Notes: generated by a model not told the origin, from the letters alone. A stretch of DNA of 64,000 nucleotides from Janthinobacterium aquaticum (GCF_009208565.1 NZ_WFLK01000005.1:241651-305650), one strand, 5' to 3'. Counted from the stretch's first letter, positions 1 to 8,913 are shown. Numbers and translations are program-made.

Positions 1-170
1 AGCTTGATCTGCTGCCGGGGCGCTACCAGGATTTTTACCAGGGCATGCATGACGCCATCGCCCATGGCGCACCGGCGCCGGTGGCCGCCGAAGACGCGCT
101 GGCGACCATTCGCCTGATCGAGCTGGCGCAGCAAAGCGCGGCCGAAGGCCGCGTGCTGCCAGTAGTCTGA
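1..170 (+). CDS. Gfo/Idh/MocA-type oxidoreductase, C-terminal end only
   Basis: The reading frame is open from base 3 to a TGA at 168-170 and gives the last 55 residues of a protein that begins outside the window. The tail (LLPGRYQDFYQGMHDAIAHG, then a helix ending ALATIRLIELAQQSAAEGR) is the usual C-terminus of NAD(P)-dependent Gfo/Idh/MocA sugar-type dehydrogenases, where a final helix follows a DALATIRLIELA-like segment. The Rossmann fold and catalytic lysine are not visible, so the substrate cannot be named. It converges on the next gene with only four bases between the stops. Confidence 0.6.
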   Translation, partial: LDLLPGRYQDFYQGMHDAIAHGAPAPVAAEDALATIRLIELAQQSAAEGRVLPVV

Positions 171-174
171 AAAC

Positions 175-642
175 TTAGTTCTTGTTGGTACCGGCTGGCC
201 AGACCAGTTCGAGGCGCGTCGAGGTACGCGCCTTGACCTGCACCTGCTGTTCGAGCACCTTGCCCGACAGCGTAGCATGCAGCTCATACGTGCCCGGCTC
301 CAGCTTGACCAGCAGGTACGGTCCGCTGCCGGTCGTTTCCAGCACCACGGCGCCCTTGGCGTCACGCACTACCAGCGTGACGTTGGACGCATATTCGGCG
401 CCTGCACCCGATTTGACGGAAAACACCAGGCTCAATGGCCACTGGCCGGCCACATTCTTGATCGCGGTCGATTCATCGATGCCGATGCCGCCACTCAGAT
501 ACTCGATGCTGCCGCTGGTTTTAACGGCCGGCAGCGCGCTGTCCGCCTGCGCCAGTGCTGCCGTACCGTGCATCAATCCGGCAGCCAGCAAGCTCGCTGC
601 CAACAGGGATACTGCACGCTTGCCATGATTTCGGTTTTGCAT
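175..642 (-). CDS. Exported carboxypeptidase-regulatory-like (Ig-fold) protein
   Basis: 155 aa with a clear Sec signal peptide: basic start (MQNRNHGKRA), hydrophobic stretch to about residue 25, and AxA cleavage near 29-31 (ALA-QAD). The mature part has a beta-rich region (about residues 70-150) with the pattern NVTLVVRDAKGAVV then LKLEPGTYELHATLSGK, typical of carboxypeptidase-regulatory-like/transthyretin-like domains in periplasmic or surface proteins. The start has AAGGAGGTTCACAT just upstream on the minus strand. No enzyme motif is visible. Function unknown; a periplasmic structural or binding role is the most that can be inferred. Confidence 0.75.
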   Translation of the reverse strand: MQNRNHGKRAVSLLAASLLAAGLMHGTAALAQADSALPAVKTSGSIEYLSGGIGIDESTAIKNVAGQWPLSLVFSVKSGAGAEYASNVTLVVRDAKGAVVLETTGSGPYLLVKLEPGTYELHATLSGKVLEQQVQVKARTSTRLELVWPAGTNKN

Positions 643-667
643 GTGAACCTCCTTTATCGATCAATGT

Positions 668-859
668 TCAATAACGACGGGTAGCGTCGGCAATCTTCTG
701 GTCGGTCTTGAACTGGCTCAGTGCATACACGGCCCAGATGGCGGCCGGCAGCCAGCCGATCAGAGTGACCTGCAGTATCAGGCAGATAATGCCGGCAATC
801 GGACGGCCGATGGTGAAAAAAGTCAGCCACGGTAAGATCAGGGCAATCAGTAAACGCAT
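668..859 (-). CDS. YqaE/Pmp3 family small membrane protein
   Basis: 63 aa starting at an ATG preceded by AAGGAAC at good spacing; longer versions starting upstream lack such a site. The protein has two hydrophobic helices with the family signature of a GRP turn and a following IxGxIxxxLQxTLIGWLPAxIWAxYA segment, then a short charged tail. Pmp3/YqaE proteins are inner-membrane proteolipids of about 50-60 residues, linked to stress and membrane potential in other organisms. It reads in the same direction as the gene downstream (175-642), with no clear terminator between them. Confidence 0.8.
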   Translation of the reverse strand: MRLLIALILPWLTFFTIGRPIAGIICLILQVTLIGWLPAAIWAVYALSQFKTDQKIADATRRY

Positions 860-1026
860 GATGTTGTTCCTTATGTTCTGCCCCTGTGCCGCGGGGTCCG
901 GCTGGTGCATCGGCTGCATCAAGCATGCCTTGCCGACGACTTTATCTGGAAACGATTATAGATGCATCAAGAAAGCGCGTTTGAGCGCTAGCGCACCAAC
1001 GGCAGCGAAAGCCGGTCCAGGCGCTG

Positions 1027-1920
1027 CTAGGCCTTCAGATGCTCGATCAGCTGGCGCGCATACAGCGGCAATTCGCCAAACTGGCGTACGCAGATGGTCA
1101 GGTTGCGCACCGACCAGGGGTCGCTCAACTCCATGCAGCGCAGCGCCATCGTCTGCTGGCAACGCCGCGCCGCAGCCAGCGGCACCACGCTTACGCCCAC
1201 GCCGCTGGCCACCATCCGGCAGACAGCGTCGAAACTGCGCAGGCGCACGCGCACCTTGAGCGGACGCCCGGCGCGCGCCGCATGCAGGCCCAGGTACTGC
1301 TGCATGGCGCTGTCGTCGGCCAGGCCGATAAAGTCGTGCTCGAGCACGCTGGCAAAATCGACCGTGCCCTGCTCGCCCAGCGCGCGGTGATGCACGCCGT
1401 CGGCAGCGGCAATCACCACCAGCCGGTCGGGCCGGAACAGAAAAGTCTGCAGGCCGCGCATGTCGACCGAGTCCGAGACGATCCCCATGTCGGCCAGCCC
1501 TTGCGAGACGGCCTTGACGATATCGTCGCTGAGGCGCTCTTCCAGATCCACTGAAATGTTCGGATGGCGGTCGAGAAAGGCGCCCAGCGCTTCGGGCAGG
1601 AATTCGCTGAGCGCCGCCGTATTGCACAACAGGCGCAACTGCCCTTTCAGGCCTTGGGCAAATTCGCCGAGTTCGCCGCGCATTTTTTCCATCTGCTGGC
1701 CCACCAGTCGAGCATGATGGAGCAGCGTCTGGCCCACCGGCGTCGCTTCCACGCCGCGCCGCCCGCGCAGCAGCAGCGGCATGCCCAGCGCCTGTTCCAT
1801 GCCGCGCACGCGCGCACTGCCGGATGCCAGCGACAGATGGCTGCGTGCAGCGCCAGCCGTCAGACTGCCCGTTTCCACCACATGGATAAACAACTGCAGA
1901 TCGACCAGATCAAAGCGCAT
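1027..1920 (-). CDS. LysR-family transcriptional regulator
   Basis: 297 aa from the ATG at 1920, which follows GGAGG closely. Residues 1-60 form the LysR winged helix-turn-helix (LVDLQLFIHVVETGSLTAGAARSHLS pattern with the recognition helix SHLSLASGSARVRGMEQ), followed by a linker helix and a periplasmic-binding-like effector domain (about 90-290) typical of the family. It is divergent from the TauE/SafE transporter starting at 2062, the usual arrangement for a LysR protein that controls its neighbour and itself. The effector is not predictable from sequence. Confidence 0.93.
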   Translation of the reverse strand: MRFDLVDLQLFIHVVETGSLTAGAARSHLSLASGSARVRGMEQALGMPLLLRGRRGVEATPVGQTLLHHARLVGQQMEKMRGELGEFAQGLKGQLRLLCNTAALSEFLPEALGAFLDRHPNISVDLEERLSDDIVKAVSQGLADMGIVSDSVDMRGLQTFLFRPDRLVVIAAADGVHHRALGEQGTVDFASVLEHDFIGLADDSAMQQYLGLHAARAGRPLKVRVRLRSFDAVCRMVASGVGVSVVPLAAARRCQQTMALRCMELSDPWSVRNLTICVRQFGELPLYARQLIEHLKA

Positions 1921-2061
1921 GGCGCCTCCTTTCCGACCCATCATAACAGCCTGTGGATTTGGCAGAGTCTGGCTGCGCATCATCGCGCTTTGCAGTTCAA
2001 TCATGCGCGCGCACAATCACCGCCTGTTCACTCTGATGGCAAGAACGTGCAAACATCCACC

Positions 2062-2799
2062 ATGCTGGCAATCGGCGCCAGTTTTATGCTGGCAGGCTTT
2101 GTCAAAGGCGTAGTCGGCCTTGGCCTGCCTACCGTGGCCATGGGTCTGCTGAGCCTGGCCATGGCGCCGGTGCAGGCGGCCAGCCTGCTGATCGTGCCGT
2201 CGATGGTCACCAATATCTGGCAGTTGGCAGCCGGCCCGGCGCTGCGCGCCCTGCTGCGCCGACTGTGGCCGCTGCTGGCTGCCTGCATGGCGGGCACGGT
2301 AGCGGGCGGCATGCTGCTGCCGCTCGATGGCGGCGATGGTGGCCAGTGGCCGGTGGTGCTTCTGGGACTTGCCCTGATGGCTTATGCGCTGGCCGGCTGG
2401 TTTGCGCTGCGCCTGCAGGTGGCGCCACAGCACGAGGGCTGGCTAGCGCCCGTGATCGGCTTGTTGACCGGACTGGTCACGGCCGCCACCGGCGTGTTCG
2501 TGATTCCGGCCGTGCCCTATCTGCAGGGACTGGGACTGGCGCGCGACGAACTGGTGCAGGCGCTGGGCCTGGCGTTTACCGCTTCGACCATCGCGCTGGC
2601 CGCCAGCCTGGCGCTGCAGGGGCAATGGAGCATGGGCGCCGCCGGCGCCTCGGCCTGGGCGCTGCTGCCGGCGCTGGGCGGCATGCTGGCCGGCCAGTGG
2701 CTGCGCGCGCGCATCAGCCAGGATCTGTTCAGGAAGTGTTTTTTTGCCGGCCTGTTTGCACTGGGCCTGCATTCGGCGCTCAAGCCATGGCTGGCGTGA
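2062..2799 (+). CDS. TauE/SafE family membrane transporter
   Basis: About 245 aa, nearly all hydrophobic, with eight or so predicted membrane segments in two similar halves. Each half carries the family-type glycine/proline pattern (FVKGVVGLGLPTVAMGLLSL near the start and LLTGLVTAATGVFVIPAVPYL in the middle). TauE/SafE (DUF81) proteins export or import sulfite, sulfoacetate or related small organic anions. The exact start is uncertain: ATG at 2062 or a GTG at 2047 are both in frame and neither has a strong ribosome site. The divergent LysR gene is the likely regulator. Substrate is not known. Confidence 0.85.
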   Translation: MLAIGASFMLAGFVKGVVGLGLPTVAMGLLSLAMAPVQAASLLIVPSMVTNIWQLAAGPALRALLRRLWPLLAACMAGTVAGGMLLPLDGGDGGQWPVVLLGLALMAYALAGWFALRLQVAPQHEGWLAPVIGLLTGLVTAATGVFVIPAVPYLQGLGLARDELVQALGLAFTASTIALAASLALQGQWSMGAAGASAWALLPALGGMLAGQWLRARISQDLFRKCFFAGLFALGLHSALKPWLA

Positions 2800-3071
2800 T
2801 GGCCGCAAGGATCGAAGTGGCGCCATGGGGCGAGCATGCGCTGTCAGCCTCCATCGACGGCCAGCAGGTAGCCATGCTCGACTTCAGCGTCGACAACGGC
2901 CAGGCCACGCTCAATATGGTCTTCGTCAAGCCGCCGTTTCGCCATCTCGGGGTGGCCAGGGCGCTGCTGCGCGACGCCTTGCGACGCCATGCACAGGTAC
3001 GCTGGCTTAATCGAGGCCGAGTATGGCTGCGACCGAAGCTTCCAGCTGCTCGACCAGTTCCGGCTGCATGA
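2799..3071 (+). CDS. Short GNAT-like protein
   Basis: 90 aa, starting at an ATG that overlaps the transporter stop codon (TGATG), so translation is probably coupled. Residues 30-70 look like part of an acetyltransferase fold: a strand (ATLNMVFVKPPFRHLGVARALLRDAL) ending in a segment resembling the acetyl-CoA-binding V-x-R-x-L-L loop and helix. The usual second half of GNAT proteins is missing, and the last 20 codons overlap the convergent phosphatase gene, so this may be a truncated gene. Function is not assigned. Confidence 0.5.
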   Translation: MAARIEVAPWGEHALSASIDGQQVAMLDFSVDNGQATLNMVFVKPPFRHLGVARALLRDALRRHAQVRWLNRGRVWLRPKLPAARPVPAA

Positions 3072-3333
3072 ACTGGTAGTCGTCGGGAATGTCCAGCACA
3101 TGGATGGTCTTGTGTTCGAGCAGGCGGCCGAACTGCGCGCGCAGGCGCGACTTGTGCTTTTCTTCCATCACGCAGATCACGTCGCACCAGGCCAGGTCGC
3201 CGGCGTTGACCGGGTGGCGCGCGTTCGGGCTGGTACCACCCGAACGCACGGCCATGCCCGGATGACGGCGGAACATGCGTTCAGCCGTCGGGCTGCGCCA
3301 CTGGTTGCGGCTGCAGACAAACAGGACGTTGAT
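3007..3333 (-). CDS. Low-molecular-weight protein tyrosine phosphatase-like protein
   Basis: About 108 aa. It opens with NVLFVCSRNQWRSPTAERMF, containing the phosphatase P-loop C-x5-R-S, and has a late DIPDDY that can supply the general acid aspartate. It is shorter than classical LMW-PTPs (about 150 aa) but matches the small subfamily beginning MNVLFVCSRNQWRSPTAE. No ATG, GTG or TTG stands at the expected first residue: the codon there is ATC, directly after the pyrE stop (TGATATC). Either a rare ATC start coupled to pyrE is used, or translation begins at ATG codons inside pyrE (3423 or 3411). Start unresolved; gene identity fairly sure. Confidence 0.7.
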   Translation of the reverse strand: MNVLFVCSRNQWRSPTAERMFRRHPGMAVRSGGTSPNARHPVNAGDLAWCDVICVMEEKHKSRLRAQFGRLLEHKTIHVLDIPDDYQFMQPELVEQLEASVAAILGLD

Positions 3334-3334
3334 A

Positions 3335-3997
3335 TCAGATCCCGTAACGGCTGCGATAGGCCGAAACGGCGTCCTTGTGCTGCAGCAGATTCGGATCGGC
3401 ACCGTCGCCATTGAGGTAGCCAAACAGGTCGTCCAGGTTGCCGATTGAAATGACCGGGATGCCGTATTGCTTGCTCACTTCCTGTACTGCCGAACTTGGC
3501 GAGAGCTGGCCGTCCGGGCCCGAACGCTCCATGCGGTCCAGCGCGATCAGCACGGCGCAAGGCTCGGCGCCTGCCGCACGGATCATGTCAACCGATTCGC
3601 GCACCGAAGTGCCGGCCGAGATCACGTCGTCGATAATGACGACCTTGCCCTGCAATTTGGCGCCCACGATGGTACCGCCTTCGCCGTGGTCTTTGGCTTC
3701 CTTGCGGTTGAAGGCAAACGAGGTGTTGCGGCCCTTGCCGGCCAGCGCCACGGCGGTAGCCGAGGCCAGCGTGATGCCCTTGTAGGCGGGGCCGAACAGC
3801 ATGTCGAACTCGACGCCCGAATCGAGCAGGGTCTGCGCGTAGAACTGCGCCAGCTCGGCCAGCGTGGCGCCGTCATGAAACAGGCCTGCATTGAAAAAAT
3901 ACGGCGACTGGCGGCCGGCCTTGGTGGTGAACTCGCCGAAGCGCAAGACGCCCTTGGATACGGAAAACGCGATAAACTGCTGGCGTAAATTAGTCAC
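3335..3997 (-). CDS. pyrE: Orotate phosphoribosyltransferase
   Basis: 220 aa. Converts orotate plus PRPP to orotidine 5'-phosphate, the fifth step of pyrimidine synthesis, in the cytosol. Visible signatures are the N-terminal FGEFTTKAGRQSPYFFNAGLF, the FGPAYKGI loop, the FNRKEAKDHGEGG flexible loop, and the PRPP-binding motif VVIIDDVISAGTSVRES at about 120-136. Length fits the family. The start is a GTG (GAGGCCAATGTGAC): the ATG one base earlier runs straight into TGA. The phosphatase-like gene follows immediately. Confidence 0.97.
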   Translation of the reverse strand: MTNLRQQFIAFSVSKGVLRFGEFTTKAGRQSPYFFNAGLFHDGATLAELAQFYAQTLLDSGVEFDMLFGPAYKGITLASATAVALAGKGRNTSFAFNRKEAKDHGEGGTIVGAKLQGKVVIIDDVISAGTSVRESVDMIRAAGAEPCAVLIALDRMERSGPDGQLSPSSAVQEVSKQYGIPVISIGNLDDLFGYLNGDGADPNLLQHKDAVSAYRSRYGI

Positions 3998-4097
3998 ATT
4001 GGCCTCATTTTTTTAAAGTGCCTGTATTTTAATCTGCGCGCTGCGGCGAGACAATCGCCGCGTTTGCCGCCCATCTGCATTCAATCTGTCTCCTCAC

Positions 4098-4874
4098 ATG
4101 CCAAAAATTATCTCCGCCAACCTCAATGGCATCCGCTCCGCCGCCAAAAAAGGCTTTTTCAACTGGATGGGCAAGCAAACGGCCGACTTCATCTGCGTGC
4201 AGGAACTTAAGGCACAACTGCCCGACATGACGCCAGAGTTTCTTAATCCGCACGGCTACCATGGCCACTTCCACTACGCCGAGAAAAAAGGCTATTCGGG
4301 CACCGGCGTGTACAGCAAGGTCGAGCCGGACGCCGTGCATATCGGTTTCGGCAGCCCGGAATTCGATGCCGAAGGGCGCTATGTGCGCTGCGACTTCGGC
4401 AACCTGTCGGTGATCTCGGTGTACTGCCCGTCCGGCTCGTCCGGCCCCGAGCGCCAGGAAGCCAAATTCCGTTTCATGGAACTGTTCCTGCCCCATCTGC
4501 TGATGCTCAAGGCCCTGGGCCGCGAAGTGGTGATCTGCGGCGACTGGAATATCGCCCACAACGAGATCGACCTGAAGAACTGGAAAGGCAACAAGAAAAA
4601 TTCCGGCTTCCTGCCCGAGGAACGCGCCTGGCTCACGCGCGTGTTCGATGAAGTGGGCTTTGTCGACGTGCACCGTGGCCTGGACAAGCGCGAAGAACAA
4701 TACACTTGGTGGAGCAACCGTGGCCAGGCTTACGCCAAGAACGTCGGCTGGCGCATCGATTACCATGTCGCCACCCCTGGCATCGCCGCGCAGGCCCATA
4801 CCGTGAGCGTGTACAAGGACGAACGCTTTTCCGATCATGCGCCGCTGATTATCGATTACACCATCAGAACGTAA
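4098..4874 (+). CDS. xth: Exodeoxyribonuclease III (AP endonuclease)
   Basis: 258 aa, the family's usual length. Removes abasic sites and 3' blocks in base-excision repair. The exonuclease/endonuclease/phosphatase fold motifs are in order: start ISANLNGIRSA with the metal-site Asn, ICVQELKAQ with the catalytic Glu near 34, the YSGTGVYSK tyrosine region, CGDWNIAHNEIDLKNWK (Asp/Asn near 150), and C-terminal WRIDYHVAT and SDHAPLIIDY with the catalytic Asp-His pair. It is divergent from pyrE. The closest E. coli relative by type is XthA. Confidence 0.96.
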   Translation: MPKIISANLNGIRSAAKKGFFNWMGKQTADFICVQELKAQLPDMTPEFLNPHGYHGHFHYAEKKGYSGTGVYSKVEPDAVHIGFGSPEFDAEGRYVRCDFGNLSVISVYCPSGSSGPERQEAKFRFMELFLPHLLMLKALGREVVICGDWNIAHNEIDLKNWKGNKKNSGFLPEERAWLTRVFDEVGFVDVHRGLDKREEQYTWWSNRGQAYAKNVGWRIDYHVATPGIAAQAHTVSVYKDERFSDHAPLIIDYTIRT

Positions 4875-4904
4875 TCGACATCATTATTGACACGTCTGCG
4901 GTGG

Positions 4905-5082
4905 TGTCGGGTTACGCGCTTCGCGCTAAGCCGGATTATTGATACGCCTGTGGTGATGTCGGGTTACGCGCTTCGCGCTAACCCGACCTACGTAACCGTG
5001 CGCAGTCATACCGTAGGTCGGATTAGGTGCGAAGCACCGTAATCCGACACCATTGTTGACACGTTTATGGTGGTGTCGGGTT
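4905..5082 (+). repeat. Cluster of REP-like GTCGGGTTACGCGC palindromic repeats
   Basis: Between xth and the pseudouridine synthase lie two near-identical direct units beginning TGTCGGGTTACGCGCTTCGC (at 4905 and 4957), an inverted relative at 5012-5048 (GTAGGTCGGATTAGGTGCGAAG... ending AATCCGACACC), and a partial TGGTGTCGGGTT at 5071. Each unit has an internal GCGCTTCGCGC hairpin. Related units appear between the 5S genes near 63738. This is the pattern of repetitive extragenic palindromes; no coding potential is seen. Confidence 0.75.
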
Positions 5083-5091
5083 CAGGCGGTT

Positions 5092-5991
5092 TTATCCCGC
5101 CCCGGTCAGCTCGCGCCGGCTGTCAAATCGCCGCAGCTCGCCTGTGAGTGGATCGGCAAACTCAATCGACCGCGCCAGCAGCTGCAAGGGCTGCGTCATG
5201 TCGTCCTGCTTGCACGGCAGCGCTACCGGATAGAAAGCGTCGTTGACGATGGGAATACCGAGCGAGGCCAGATGCACGCGCAACTGGTGCTTGCGGCCCG
5301 TATGCGGATGCAGGCGGTACAGCGCCAGCGCGCCGCGCAAGGCGATCAGTTCGACCAGGGTCTCGGAATTGGGCTCGCCCGCCTCCTCGCGCATAATGAA
5401 AAACTTGTCGCCATCGACCATGCGGCTGCGGTGCGTAAACGGAAAATCACGGCCCGGCAGCTGCGGCGCCAGCGCCTCGTAGACCTTGCGCACTTCGCGC
5501 CGCTGGAACAGCGTCTGGTAGGCGCCGCGGCTGGCCGGTTGGCGCGAAAACACCACCACGCCGGCCGTTTCGCGGTCGAGACGGTGGATTGGCGTCAGCT
5601 CCGGACAATCGAGTTTTTTCTTCAGCCGCGTGAGCAAAGTCTCCTGCACGAAGCGCCCGCCTGGCGTCATCGGCAGGAAATGCGGCTTGTCGGCCACCAC
5701 CAGGTGGGCATCCTGGAACAATATCTGCTCCTGGAACGGAATCGGCGTTTCGTGCTCGACTTCACGGTAGTAGAAAATGCGCATGCCGCGCCGGAAAGGG
5801 CTGTGCGGCACCAGCTGCTCGCCCTCGCCGCTGACCACTTCGCCGCGCGCCATGCGGTCGCGCCACTGCGCCTCGCCGATCTGCGGGTAGCGCTCGAGCA
5901 GAAAACTGAGCAGGTCAGGCCAGCCGCCTTCGGGCAGCCACAGATAGCTGGCCGCCACGCCGTCGCGCATCGGCAAGGGTGCAGCGGCCAT
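5092..5991 (-). CDS. RluA-family RNA pseudouridine synthase
   Basis: 299 aa. Isomerises specific uridines in rRNA or tRNA. The catalytic motif HRLDRETAGVVVFSR (about 162-176) holds the invariant aspartate, and a second family motif, HTGRKHQLRVHLASLGIPIVND, is present toward the end. There is no clear N-terminal S4 domain, but an early arginine/acid-rich segment precedes the core. This resembles the RluA/TruC-like subgroup; the target base cannot be read from sequence. The M48 peptidase gene ends four bases upstream on the same strand, so the two are probably cotranscribed. Confidence 0.9.
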   Translation of the reverse strand: MAAAPLPMRDGVAASYLWLPEGGWPDLLSFLLERYPQIGEAQWRDRMARGEVVSGEGEQLVPHSPFRRGMRIFYYREVEHETPIPFQEQILFQDAHLVVADKPHFLPMTPGGRFVQETLLTRLKKKLDCPELTPIHRLDRETAGVVVFSRQPASRGAYQTLFQRREVRKVYEALAPQLPGRDFPFTHRSRMVDGDKFFIMREEAGEPNSETLVELIALRGALALYRLHPHTGRKHQLRVHLASLGIPIVNDAFYPVALPCKQDDMTQPLQLLARSIEFADPLTGELRRFDSRRELTGAG

Positions 5992-5995
5992 GGTC

Positions 5996-6904
5996 TTATC
6001 GGGCGGCGACGGTGTTGCTGCGATACGGCGGCAAGGCGTCGACGGACACGCCCTTGCTGCGCGCGTACAGCGGCAGCACCTGCGTCATGTGCTTGTTCAT
6101 CTGCGAGATGCGGTCGCTGCCCGACGGGTGGGTCGACAGGAATTCCGGCGGCGCGCCTTTGCTGATGGCCGCCATTTTCTGCCACAGCACCACGCCGGCG
6201 CGCGGATCGAAACCGGCGCGCGCTGCCAGGTCCATGCCGATCAGGTCGGCCTCGCGTTCGTCGTCGCGCGAGAATTTCAGCATGGCGCCCTGCGCCGCCA
6301 TATTGGTGACCGTGCTGGTGACGTTCGGGTCCACCCCCAACCAGGCCGACAGGCCGGCGCCGGCCAGCTTCGAGCCGATGGCGGCCAGGTTGCCCTTGCC
6401 GGCCTGCGCCTGCGAATGCTCGCGCAGCGCATGTGAAATTTCATGGCCCATGACGACGGCGACTTCATCATCGGTCAGATTAAGCTTGGTGATGATGCCG
6501 CTGTAAAAGGCGATCTGCCCGCCCGGCATGCAGAAAGCGTTGACCTGGTCCGAATTGAGCAGATTGATCTGCCAGTCCCAGTTGGCGGCCGCTTCGTTCC
6601 AGCGCGTGGCAAACGGAATAATGCGCTGGGCGATGGCGCGCAGGCGTTTGACCTGCGGGTCGCTGTCTGGCACCAGCGCGTTTTTCTGCTTGGCCTCGTT
6701 GACCAGCTGCGCATACTGCAGCTTGGACTGTTGATTGAAGTCCGTGCCGCCGGCAAAAATACGGCTGGTCGACAGCGGGCGCACCTTGATGCCATCCTGT
6801 ACCACTGCCTGCTGGGCGGTGGCGGACAGGGGCGAGAAGATCGTGGCGGCGCACAGGCTCGCCATGACGGCGTAACGTTGCAGGGCGGGGCGGGTTTGTA
6901 TCAT
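5996..6904 (-). CDS. Exported M48-family metallopeptidase
   Basis: 302 aa from the ATG at 6904, preceded by GGAGGTCTGACC. Residues 1-30 form a Sec signal peptide ending ATAQQ. The zinc site HEISH (in VVMGHEISHALREHSQA) matches HEXXH, with the third ligand in a downstream EREADLIGMDLAARAGFDP segment, typical of M48B/C periplasmic proteases (LoiP/BepA-like type without TPR repeats). Likely role: quality control of envelope or outer membrane proteins. The substrate is not known. It probably shares a transcript with the downstream pseudouridine synthase. Confidence 0.92.
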   Translation of the reverse strand: MIQTRPALQRYAVMASLCAATIFSPLSATAQQAVVQDGIKVRPLSTSRIFAGGTDFNQQSKLQYAQLVNEAKQKNALVPDSDPQVKRLRAIAQRIIPFATRWNEAAANWDWQINLLNSDQVNAFCMPGGQIAFYSGIITKLNLTDDEVAVVMGHEISHALREHSQAQAGKGNLAAIGSKLAGAGLSAWLGVDPNVTSTVTNMAAQGAMLKFSRDDEREADLIGMDLAARAGFDPRAGVVLWQKMAAISKGAPPEFLSTHPSGSDRISQMNKHMTQVLPLYARSKGVSVDALPPYRSNTVAAR

Positions 6905-6992
6905 GGTCAGACCTCCATGGACGATGTTGGACGGCGAAAAGCCGACGATGATAAACCATAAACGATCGGTCCCCGCACGCAAACCGCTTTCA

Positions 6993-7604
6993 TCAATGCG
7001 CGGCCTTTTTGCGCAGCCTGAACACGGCAAGGTCGCCACGCAGATTGGGCAGCACGGACACCATCCTGCCTTCGGCCAGCGCCACGCAGTCAATCACTTC
7101 CAGGCCGCATTCCTCGGCCAGTTCGCGGAAGTCGTTGATGGTTGCGCAGCGCACGTTGGGCGTGTCGTACCATTGATACGGCAGCGATTTTGAGACCGGC
7201 ATGCGGCCCTTGGCCAGCGCCAGCCGATGCGGCCAGTAGGCAAAGTTGGGAAACGAGACGATCGCCTCGGTGCCGACACGCACGATATCGCGTAGCAGCG
7301 GCTCGACCTGCTTCATCATCTGCAGCGAGGACAGGCACAGCACCGTGTCAAAGCTGTTGTCGCCAAAAATCGACAGGCCGTTTTCCATGTCCTGCTGGAT
7401 CACGTTGACGCCACGGCGGGTGCTGGCCAGCACCTTGTCATCGGCAATCTCGATGCCGTAGCCGCTGCAGGCCTTGTCGCTTTGCAGATACTCGAGCATC
7501 ACGCCGTCGCCGCAGCCCACGTCCAGCACATGCGCCGACTTCGGCACCCAGTGGGCGATAAAGGCCAGGTCGGGGCGCAGCGCGCTCAGTTCTTCGAAAT
7601 TCAT
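6993..7604 (-). CDS. metW: MetW methyltransferase-like methionine biosynthesis protein
   Basis: 203 aa from an ATG that overlaps the metX stop (ATGA) and follows GGGAGG. A class I SAM-dependent methyltransferase fold is visible: motif [14 protein letters not shown] (about 25-37), then DMENGL and [15 protein letters not shown]. MetW is nearly always fused in operon with MetX in proteobacteria and is needed for full homoserine acyltransferase activity in studied species. Translational coupling to metX supports that partnership. Confidence 0.93.
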   Translation of the reverse strand: MNFEELSALRPDLAFIAHWVPKSAHVLDVGCGDGVMLEYLQSDKACSGYGIEIADDKVLASTRRGVNVIQQDMENGLSIFGDNSFDTVLCLSSLQMMKQVEPLLRDIVRVGTEAIVSFPNFAYWPHRLALAKGRMPVSKSLPYQWYDTPNVRCATINDFRELAEECGLEVIDCVALAEGRMVSVLPNLRGDLAVFRLRKKAAH

Positions 7605-8788
7605 GCGGCCTCCCTGTTTGCCGGTTGCTGTGCCACCGCAGGAATGCCTGCGGCGATCTCGTTCCATACCTGCCCGTAGTAGGCGCGCACCATATTCATA
7701 TAGCGCGCGTCCTCAAGCAGGAAAGCATCGTGGCCGTGCGGCGCATCGATCTCGGCATAGGTGACCTGGCGCCGGTTGCACACCAGCGCCTCGACGATTT
7801 CGCGGCTGCGCTCGGGCGAAAAACGCCAGTCGGTGGAAAACGAAGCGAGCAGGAATTTGGCGCGCGTGCCGGCCAGCGCCTTGGCCAGGTTGCCGCCATG
7901 CGCGCGCGCCGGATCGAAGTAATCGAGCGCCTTGGTAATCAACAGATAGGTATTGGCGTCGAAGTATTCGGAAAACTTGTCGCCCTGGTAGCGCAGATAC
8001 GATTCGATTTCAAAGTCGATGCCGAAGCCGAATTTGTAGTCGCCCGTCTGCGCGGCATCGCGCAGCTTGCGGCCGAATTTTTCAGCCATGTCATCGTTCG
8101 ACAGATACGTAATGTGGCCGACCATGCGCGCCACGCGCAGGCCGTTTTTCGGCACCACGCCATACTCGTAAAAGTCGCCGCCGCGATAATCGGGATCGGA
8201 CAAAATCGCCTGGCGCGCCACATCGTTGAAGGCGATGTTCTGCGCCGACAGCTTGGCGGTCGAGGCGATCACCACGCAGTGGCGCAGGCGATCCGGATAC
8301 TTGATGCTCCACGACAGCGCCTGCATGCCGCCCAGCGAGCCGCCCATCACGGCCGCAAACTGCGCGATGCCCAGCTGGTCGGCCAGGCGCGCCTGCGCGC
8401 TGACCCAGTCTTCCACCGTCACCACCGGGAAGGCAGCGCCATAGGGCTTGCCGGTGGCCGGATTGGTGTGCATCGGACCGGTCGAGCCGAAGCAGGAACC
8501 GAGGTTGTTGACGCCGATAACAAAGAATTTGTCGGTGTCGAGCGGCTTGCCGGGACCGACCATATTGTCCCACCAGCCGGTGCTTTTCGGCTGGTCGGCA
8601 TACACGCCGGCCACATGGTGCGAGGCGTTCAGCGCGTGGCAGACCAGCACCGCGTTGGACTTGTCGGCGTTGAGGGTGCCGTAGGTTTCATACACCAGCA
8701 TATAGTCGCGCAGCGAGGCGCCGCTCTGCAGCTGCAGGGGTTCCGCAAAATACATGGTTTGCGGTGAGACGATTCCAATCGATGACAT
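7601..8788 (-). CDS. metX: Homoserine O-acyltransferase
   Basis: 395 aa alpha/beta hydrolase. Activates homoserine by acyl transfer in methionine synthesis. The nucleophile elbow [10 protein letters not shown] holds the catalytic serine (about 165), with the acid in a later [19 protein letters not shown] stretch and the histidine in [12 protein letters not shown]. The early LNASHHVAG and GSCFGSTGP segments are family signatures. Proteobacterial MetX enzymes can use succinyl-CoA instead of acetyl-CoA; sequence reading here does not settle which. First gene of the metX-metW pair. Confidence 0.94.
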   Translation of the reverse strand: MSSIGIVSPQTMYFAEPLQLQSGASLRDYMLVYETYGTLNADKSNAVLVCHALNASHHVAGVYADQPKSTGWWDNMVGPGKPLDTDKFFVIGVNNLGSCFGSTGPMHTNPATGKPYGAAFPVVTVEDWVSAQARLADQLGIAQFAAVMGGSLGGMQALSWSIKYPDRLRHCVVIASTAKLSAQNIAFNDVARQAILSDPDYRGGDFYEYGVVPKNGLRVARMVGHITYLSNDDMAEKFGRKLRDAAQTGDYKFGFGIDFEIESYLRYQGDKFSEYFDANTYLLITKALDYFDPARAHGGNLAKALAGTRAKFLLASFSTDWRFSPERSREIVEALVCNRRQVTYAEIDAPHGHDAFLLEDARYMNMVRAYYGQVWNEIAAGIPAVAQQPANREAA

Positions 8789-8871
8789 GAGTGTGTCGGT
8801 TTATCAGAGGGGGGTTGGCCCCACGGGCCATGATCGATGCGGCGCCGCGATGATAGGCGCTGCAACTTGGA

Positions 8872-8913
8872 AGAAAAGCCCGTGTCTTGCCGCGCGCGAC
8901 ACCGGGCTTCTTC
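8872..8913 (-). terminator. Rho-independent terminator after ptsI
   Basis: On the minus strand an inverted repeat (AAGCCCGGTGTC and GACACGGGCTT around a GCGCGCGGCAA loop) is followed by TTTTC. It lies just past the ptsI stop codon. The T-run is short, so termination may be incomplete. Confidence 0.6.
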
